Shown here one piece after another: positions 11,101 to 20,800 of a stretch of 64,000 nucleotides of DNA. The translations under genes and the position numbers were made by a program. How positions within the stretch are numbered: the first letter of the stretch is position 1; each line of letters starts with the position of its first letter. Under the pieces are notes generated by a model that did not search any database, had not been told where the DNA came from, and worked only from the letters and a program-made list of their open reading frames with translations. The stretch covers positions 22,552,106 to 22,616,105 of the forward strand of contig OZ024915.1 in the NCBI GenBank assembly GCA_964017125.1, given 5' to 3'. Origin of the DNA: Flabesymbios commensalis (lineage: Eukaryota > Annelida > Polychaeta > Terebellida > Flabelligeridae).

Positions 11101-14100
11101 TATTCTCTCTTATTTATTCTCATAGACACAGTATCGGTGAGGTGTGCCAGCCTTTGTCTATGTTAAAATTTAAATCCTGTTGTCGTATCTAAAGAAGATA
11201 ATGACACTAGATGGCTTTTGGCGTTGTGAAATTACAACGGAAAAAACGCAAACATTTATACAACGCGGTGCAACATTGTATAAATGTTATACAATTAGTT
11301 TGTGTTTGCTGGGGAGTGACAACTTCCTGATTATAATGTGTTTATTTGCAGACAAACCACACAATCCTCTTATCAACGCTGGGGCAATAGTAACAGCTTC
11401 ATTAATCAAAGGTAACCTGCGACTGGCCGACAGATTCGACTACGTGAGTACCCTTGTTACCTATATCATCCCGGTAAACACAAAACATTTGTAGAACATT
11501 TATACAAGGTTGGACAAACGTCGAAGACGTTTGGCCGACGTTGTATGAATGTTATACAAATGTTTTGTCTTTAATGGGATGTATACCATTTTAACCGCCG
11601 GTCACTATTATATTCTTTATTTTTCATATTTTTTATGATCAGTTTAACCCTTACAGCACTGACATATTTTTAAATAAACCATGGAGACTAAAGTGGTTTA
11701 ATCATTTTGAAATCATCATAAATGCCTTAGTTAGCTCTGTCCGCTTCGTTTGAATACCCAGGTCTACGGCAGTTATAATTTTTTGTAATTCAACATTTTC
11801 TTTTCAGTATGGTTAGGGAATTGTTGGTAATTAGGCCTACTTGGGACGAGTTTTGATTAAATGCTGATTTTACTACATCTCCGTATACTGGGGGTTGAAT
11901 GTGATAAAATGTTTAATAAAACAATTTTAAATAACTTTGAAAGCTAAATAATGAGTGAAATCTAAATAACCTGCAAATTCAATCTCAAATACCGTATCAG
12001 TTTTGAGATAGAGCAGTTTGGATGTTTTTTCAATATGCTGAAGGTGGAAATTGTCCAGCAACGACATCTTCAAACAGACAATATGCTAAAATTCAATACA
12101 GCAGGTGAAAAATAAATACGCCTTACATTTTTTTGCAGATTTACAGCTATTATAAGAGAATGACAGGAGGAGAACATGTTGGCTTTAACAATGCAATGTG
12201 AGTAGGCCTGGCCAGTAGCAAATGACTTTTGTGAATTTTTACCCACTGTGCATGCAATTAGTAGGCCTACAGATGGTTTCTTTGGATAGTTATTTCAGTT
12301 AGCCTAATTGATTTGTTTTCAGTTTCTTGTCTGAAAGAGAGTCGGCAGACAGAAATTTCGCTTTGGCGTATTACATGAAAGAAAATAAGGTGCGTATAGT
12401 TTAAGTTTAGCATATATTTTATACTGATCCAATGGTTTATCCGTTTAGTATGGTAATCTTATACTAGACCTTACTAGGTAAACAAGTTAAACCAATATTA
12501 ATAGCAATTAATAGCTGGGCTTAATCTGTAGAATGTGCCCAAACATGAACCCTTTAACCGCCGGTGCCGCATATAGTCAGGGTTTTCAGTTTTTATTAGC
12601 ACATTATGTACCACCTTTTGAACATGTTAAAGATAGAATGTGACATCAATCATCAATATTTAAAAATAGTTGACCCCCATTTTGTCAAATCTGAATAATT
12701 TTCACTTACTTAAAGTTGTGGATCGCGTCAGCGAGACACAACTTTAAGTGGGTAAAAATTCAGATTGAATAATTTGGCGGCTAAAGGGTTAAACCATTGC
12801 TGTACATGTATAATCAAACACTCTAGCTATATTGTAATTACTGAACCTTAGTGAAAAACGTACATTATTATCTTATACTTAAGTCCCGACATGGGCATGT
12901 ACAATTGTTAAAACACGGTCATCTTAGTTTAATGCTGAAACCTAGTGTAATCGTTTGATTAGCGTTAGGTGCTCGTCTGTTTTAGTGTTTCCCTGAGGGG
13001 CTGAATCTACACGAGACACTAGATCTCTATTTTCAGGTGAGTTGATAAGCTAACCAAAAAACAGCAAAGTATCAGTCTAATATAGCTCTTCAATATAAGG
13101 CCAGACGTCGCGAATTTGTTTTGTAGTTGTGTTCTATGCGGTGTATAATCAGGTGTTATGTTTTGCAGCTGTGTTTTACATGGTGTATAATCAGTTGTAT
13201 GTTTTGTAGCTGTGTTCTGCACGGTGTATAATCAATGGTATGTTTTGTAGCTGTGTTCTGTACGGTGCATAATCAGTGAGCTGTATGTTTTGTAGCTGTG
13301 TTCTATCTGGTGTATAATCATTGGTATGTTTTGTAGCTGTGTTCTGTACGGTGCATAATCAGTTGTGTGTTTTGTAGCTGTGTTCTCCACGGTGTATAAT
13401 CAGTTGTGTGTTTTGTAGCTGTGTTCTGTAGAGATAACCTGTGAGTCTGGGGCGGTGATGGCGGCCACTCTGGCTAATGGTGGCATATGTCCCGTGACAG
13501 GAGAGCAGATCCTGTCACCCGCCGCTGTCAGGGACACGCTCTGTCTCATGCACTCATGTGGCATGTATGACTACTCAGGACAGTTTGCTTTCAAGGTGAG
13601 AGAAATATATATAGCAGCTCAGGGAAATACCTCTTACATCTGTGAGATTCATATGACTTGCGATTTAATTTTTCTCCAATCCAAGTCATTTTCAGTCACT
13701 TGGGATTTGTGGGTCGCGGTAGCGAGACATAAATCACAAGTGACTTATATTCTCAGAGCCCTGAGGATCAGTATGGCCACAGATACATAGAATAACTTGT
13801 TAACGACACATTAATCCTTTCAAACCCTGTCATCTTTATCTTCCACAAGCCGCGCATTGCTGTCAAAATTCTCGCCTTGTAGTGGATGAAGATGACTTGA
13901 ATTGGGTGGCAAATGAAAATAAATATTGATATTATTAAAACAGTTTCATGAAAATGTTCCTTCTAAAACGCATAGGTTTTAGGAACTTCAGTCATTTTTC
14001 AGAAATGCTAAATAATGCTTTGATGCATCGTGAGGATTTAACTGTTATCATGCTAAGTTAATTTATTCAAATTTTCAACCACTTGAGGTTGTGTCTCGCT

Positions 14101-14798
14101 ACCGCGATCCACAACCTCAAGTGGTTGAAAATTACTCATATTTGTTTAATTTGAGACTAAATATTTACAAATCTTGATGTTTAAGATGTCATTTAATTCC
14201 CAATAACAGTGATTTAATCGGCTAAAAAAACGAATTGAAATAGCCTTTTGTCGTGATCATCAGTCAAAGGATTAGAGTGTTAAAGCTGTAATATACATTA
14301 AAACATACTGCACACGTTGGCGTTTGCTCTGATAGACGATCGTTTTTTGTGTTCACCAGGTGGGGTTACCGGCTAAGTCTGGCGTGTCGGGAGCTGTGTT
14401 GTTGGTGATACCTAACATCATGGGGATGTGTCTGTGGTCACCTCCCCTAGATAAGACTGGAAACAGTGTACGCGGCATACAGTTCTGTGAGGTGAGATAC
14501 GCAAAAAAATGATCGCTGAATTATTATATATTGTTTTTCACCCATTTTAATTTGAACTACTGAGAATTACTCTTTTTCACCTCGAAGTTGAACAGTTAAA
14601 GAATTTTGATAATTTCCTGATTTTACAAAGTATATGTCAAATTTATTTTTCCACCTGTTCAATGCTTAGTTTTTATTTTACGTTGCCTTCACGTTGAGGT
14701 GAAAAACGTGAAGACAATAATTATCTAATAAAAACTATCGTATAACATGTCCAATTCAGGCTGCAAAACTTCCGCGTTTTAATGAATTCAGCATTATT

Positions 14799-14834
<36 letters not shown>

Positions 14835-17800
14835 TCGATTCCCACAAAAGTGATGCATATCGGCAAAAAAACGACTTTGTTGCACAGTCCTGAATTCTTC
14901 AGTTTATATCGCAGACATATGGAACTTTCACAAAAAATATATGCGAGCTCCTAATATATGACAGTTGCAACAGGAATGGAGTTCATGCTCATTATTAAAC
15001 ACCAGAGTAACCCTACGAATGCATATTATGTAATATGTAAATGCCACAATGTAACTAAAACTTTGGTCGCAAAGAGTACAGCAGTTCAGGTGGTAACAAT
15101 TAGGTGATAATGTTTAGAACAGTTTAATAACAGTTGCGAAAATTTGATACTGCACATAATGATTTGTAGCCAACTTCTACTCTGCTGCAAATAATCAATA
15201 TTCAGAAAATATACAAAAAAAGACATGTCAAACATAATATTTTTTTCAATCCAAGGCTTAGAGTGGAAATATCAGTTGAATATTAAAATAGAAATGGAGC
15301 ATCTTGTTTAAAATCATGATTTCATAATATTTGTTGATCTAAATGTTTTTCTCATAGGTTTTAAAGGTGTATTCGTAGGGTTACAAATTTATATTTTATT
15401 GAAAAATAAAGCTATTTTTAACATATTTGTTGTGTTATAAACGATTTGTATCGATAACCAACATTACTTTGTCTGCCACATTCATAAACAATCACAGAAG
15501 GATGGAATAAAGAGTTTATAGCAACAAGGTATACGAATTACGAGAATAATTTATTTATTGTTTTTGAGTTAATAGTCAACCTAAAAAATATACATACATA
15601 TATCATTCACTTGTGAAAGGTATTTGACAGATAGAGATACAATGAACAAAAAGGGTAAAACTGGTTGCTCCACGTCGCTTCAAAATGCTTATAACAGCTT
15701 TGTTTGTAGGGTTACGCTGTCATTTGTAGGGTTACTCAATCTAGGTGGCCTATGAAAAATCATCACAATACTGCAATATTGACGGCTCATTATATTTTTT
15801 AAACACATGTGTGTTCTCCCGTATGATACTGCTCAATATCCAATAGATTTACCAAGCTATAATTAACTTCACATAGACCGTTGAACAAAATATCTAATTT
15901 GTCAAATAATTTTATGTATTCCCAACTGGTGAAGTCAGACAGTGATTATGTCGCAATTGTAACACACACGTTTTAAAATACCACTTGTTTTGGCTTGCTT
16001 GTATATATTGTTTTTGAAAAATATCGTGTTTTTAGATAAAGGTCTTGCAATGCCAATTAAACACTATTGTGTTATACAACATAGCAGCTATTTGTGAAAT
16101 TGGTAACCCTACGAATGCACACAGTGGTGAACTCTTTTAGATGCTAGATATGTTTAAATTATTATTTCAAATATTTGTAATACACAAAAAAATACACGTT
16201 ACATATAGTTTTAATATGATGTATAACAAAGTATATTAACAGTAAATTATCCTATGCATTCGTGAGTTAAAATAATTTTCAAACGTTTTAAAAACGTGTA
16301 TTTTATTTTTTTGATAGAAATATTTATTATCTTGTTGAGTTTTACACCTTCTAAGTGCTCACTATGATGTTAGCTTTATTCTTGGCCTGTTTTGCAATGA
16401 GAACAATATATATTTTTTAATCATTTAACGTTTATCTCTTGCAGATAGTAACCCTACGAATACCGAACATTTGTGTAACCCTACGAATGACAATATCATC
16501 AGTCTCTGGTGGCTCTTCTATTACATAAGAATATTTTAAATGATATCGTCCACATATTGCCATGTCATGATATCATAATGCATCATAGATATTCAATTAA
16601 CTACTGTATTCTTCACACCTACACAGTGAAATATAGCACTGTGATAATTTGTAGGATATATTAAAAATTCAAACATTGCTAACGTTTCAAGATATCTATG
16701 TTAACCACTAAAATCTGACTGTCACATACACTGTACCTTGGTTAATTTGTTAGACAAGGTGGTAAACCCCATGTCCTTTCATACAATTCCACACCTGCCA
16801 TTTCTTTATTTAAAATTCGTAGGGTTACACATAATAAAAAAACCCGTAGTGTTCAATAGAAGAAATTAAAAAAAATTGTATAATTTTCCGATACGTTACC
16901 TTGCCGATATTATACATTGGTACCACAAGTGTATTCAGAGAAAAGAGCTTGTGTTAATCTGTAGTAGTATTCGTTTTATAGAACATAAAAGCGCATTTGT
17001 ATGGTTACAAAAACGCACTTTAAATTATTGCACCTATTTTGCTATTACCAACATTATTTTGTGGACATGCTCCACAATGAATTCGGTTCAGCAAATACAC
17101 AGCAAGCACAGCTCAGGTCATAGATATAATGTGTAAAATATTTATATTGTGCAATATTGATTTACTCAGATATCATAACACAAGCTGTATTCGTAGGGTT
17201 ACACGAGTTTTAAATTTTCAAAAAATATGGATTAAAAAAATTCAAATTTACAAAAGCAAAAAAAGTGATGGCTATTGATTAGGTGCAGGTGCCGCGCTTC
17301 AGAATGCGTAATATAAAGGCGCTGTTTATTTTGAATATTGAGAAAATTAACTTTTTCAAAATAAGGTCCAAATGCATCACTTTCGTGGGAGTCGACCATA
17401 TATATATATATATATATATATATGTAGATATTAAGACTATGTTTAGCGATGATAAGTTCGGAAAGGATGCATGTGTTGAGAAATTGTGTGTCATCCTATC
17501 AAATCGGAACATATTTAACACCAACATTACATTTATTTTCAGGCCTTGGTCAGCAATTTTAACTTTCATCATTTTGACAACCTGAAGTTTACGCAGCGTA
17601 AAGTAGACCCACGTAAGCGTCGCCTGGACAAACAAGGGGACGAGGTGGTCAGTCTTCTTTTTTCAGCCTACAACGGGGATGTCAGCTCTCTACGCAGGTA
17701 GGCAATGTGGGGAAGCCTCCCAGTAAACACAAAACATTTGTATACATGATTTGTGTTTAGGGGTCTTTTCAAGTTAAAAAAATCCGAGAAAAACTCGGAT

Positions 17801-20800
17801 TGGCTAAACCCCACACACCCACCCCCTATCCATTTTTTTAATTTCTTTGGAAACATGTACAACAACAAAAAAAAAATCACCAAAATTTCCAAAAAAAAAG
17901 AAGAATCCGAGTTGGGGCTTGACCCACCCACCAACTTTCCAATTTTTTTTCGGATTTCTGGATTTTTTCATCTTGACAAAACCGGTCTGCACAGAAAAAA
18001 CAACACGTTCACCCAGTGCTGATTATAATCAGATAATAACATATCACAGCATGGCGTTATTTCAAAGCGACTCAATCAGGCTAAAATCATCAAAAAATCG
18101 TATTTCTTATTTTGGACATGCATGTGTAAAATAAGAAATCGGGAATTTCGTCTCTCTATCTCGCTTAACTTGCGCTTAACTTGGTAAATGCGCAGCACAA
18201 AAAATAAAAAACTTTCCAGTTCTAGTCTATGGACATGTTTACATCATAATGGTCATATTAAGAAGCCAAAATAAAATCTTTGATTTTTTTGATGATTTTA
18301 CCCTGATTGAGTCGCTTTAATATTTTGTAGGGTGATGTACCACATGATGTATTATCTCAGAACGTGTTATCACAATATGACAGATAATAATGTGTTAACA
18401 TAGCATGGCGTTCTAATTTTATATTGCTGCTTGGTTCTGATATATAATGTGTTATAATAGGATGACGTTATATTGCTTAGGACATATAAAAATGTGTAAT
18501 ATCATATGATGGCGGTATCTATTGTTTCAGATAATATGTTATAATAGGATGGCGTTATATATATTGTTTCTATAACAGATAATAATGTGTTATCATATGA
18601 TGGCTTTATATATTAGTTCTATAACAGATAATAATGTGTTAGTGCAGGATGGCGTTATCTATTGTTTATATAACAGATAATAATGTGTTATCGTAGGATG
18701 GCGTTATATATTGTTTCTATAACAGATAATAACGTGTTATCAAAATATTATGGCGTTATATATTGTTTCTATAACAGATAATAATGTGTTATCGTAGGAT
18801 GGTGTTTTCTATTGTCTCTATATAACAGATAATAATGTGTTATTTTAGGATGGTGTTATATTGTTCTGACAGTGACTGATAATAATGTGTTATCATATGA
18901 TGGCGTTATCTATTGTCTCTATGTAACAGATAATAATGTGTTATCGTAGGATGGCTGTTAACTATTGTTTATTGATTCTGACAGACAATGTGTTATCAGA
19001 TGGCGTTATCTATTGTTCGTAGCTGCTTATGGCATATTGTTGGCTAATTCAGACAGATAATACTATGTTATAACAGGATGGCGTTATCGGGGGTTGACAT
19101 GGCGCAGGCTGACTATGATGGCCGTACCGCGCTACACTTAGCTGCGGCCGAGGGCAACGAAGACTGTCTCAAGTTTCTGCTGAACGGCTGTAAGGTACCT
19201 CATGATCCGAAAGACAGGTGAGTGTATGTGCTCTTATAATAGGAAGCCCAGGTTATAATATCATCTGTATCTTTCAAAATAGATAAATCTTTCTAGAAGT
19301 AGAGAATTATGCGTATGTATGATAGGCCTATGTTTATTTGTGAGTGAATATGTAGTAGTATATATAACTTTATAAGTAGAGACGCTTGTAGATGATAGTA
19401 ATCATGATAATACCAGTCACAACATTAACACTTTAACCGCCTGTGCCGCATATATTCGGGTTTTCATTTTTTATTAGCACATTAAGTATCACATTTTAAA
19501 TATATTAAAGATAAAATGTGACATCAACCAGCAAGATTTGAAAAAAGTTGACCTCCATTTTGTCAAATCTGAATAATTTTCACTCACTGGAAGTTGTGGA
19601 TCGCGCCAGCGAGACACAGCTTCAAGTGGGTGAAAATTCAAATTGAATAATTTGGCGGTTAAAGGGTTAACCCTTACAGCGCTGAAAAATTGTGTATAAA
19701 CCATGGATACCAAAGGGTTTTTTCAATTTGAAATCACCATAAATATCTTAGTTAGCTCTTTCTGCTTCATTTGAATATGGGTGTACGGCCATTATACATT
19801 TTATTCTTTCAGTGCGGGGATCGACTTTAGACGTCAGATTCTGACGTCTAAAGACGGTCCCCGTGCTGAAAAGGTTAACCGTCGTGATCGATTTTCGCAG
19901 ATTTCTCAGTTAATTTTAATAAGAGTCTACAAACACCATTTTCTAGTCATACTGTGAATAATACCCTGAAATTTTGATTGAAAACTATAGTACAGTTAAA
20001 CATTAGTATATTTAACAGGTAACTGTAGCATGTGAATGAATCCCGTCTATAACTCCATCGCATTAAATCTCAAATGGTCTACTACTGAAGTACTTGAATT
20101 TTCACAGTAGTCGCTACAATGATTAGCCAATAGTGCTTGTAAAATGTCATGAAAATTATGTTACAATTAAATGATTCAGATTCATTTATTTGATCAAATA
20201 ATGTACATCGTAATCTAGGCGGTGGTATAATTTTTGTTGATCAGGAGACCTCCAAGACCAAGCAATGGCTTAAAGCGACACAATCAGGCTAAAATCGTAA
20301 AAAAATCGGTAATTTTATTTTGGCCTCTTAATACGACCATATGATGTAAACATGTCCATAGACTAGAACTGCAAAAGTTTAAAAAAAATTGTGCTGCGCA
20401 TTTACCAGTTAAGCGAGATATAGAGTCAAAATTCCCATATTTCGTATTTCGGACAGGCATGTCAAAATCTGACGTCTATAAAGTCGATCCCCACACTAAG
20501 AAAATATGTATAATGGCCGTAGAACCCATAGCATAGGTATTCAAACGATGCGGAAAGAGCTAACTGAGACATTTATGATGATTTTAAATTGAAAAAACCC
20601 TTTGGTTTCCATGGTTTGTACAAAAATATTTTAGCATTGCAAAGGTTATTGTATGTATGATACAAATGTTGCTGTATCCACAGATGGGAGCAGACACCAT
20701 TGGACGATGCCGTGCGCTTCGAGCGGCCTGACGTTATCCAAATATTACAAACTTTACACCAAGAGGACGCGGCCATGTTGGAGGATAAGGCCACAGTAGA

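Noticed and set aside
13117-13430. Tandem 41-bp units as a CRISPR or satellite unrelated to the gene
   Set aside because: The unit matches the exon border exactly and the last copy is the working acceptor, so a link to the gene is the simpler reading.
15007-17202. Telomere-like TAGGGTTA motifs
   Set aside because: They occur singly within a longer 14-bp motif in both orientations, not as tandem TTAGGG, so not interstitial telomere.
17668-18134. Several overlapping open frames on both strands
   Set aside because: They come from A/T-rich inverted and low-complexity sequence after glutaminase exon 9; no domain.
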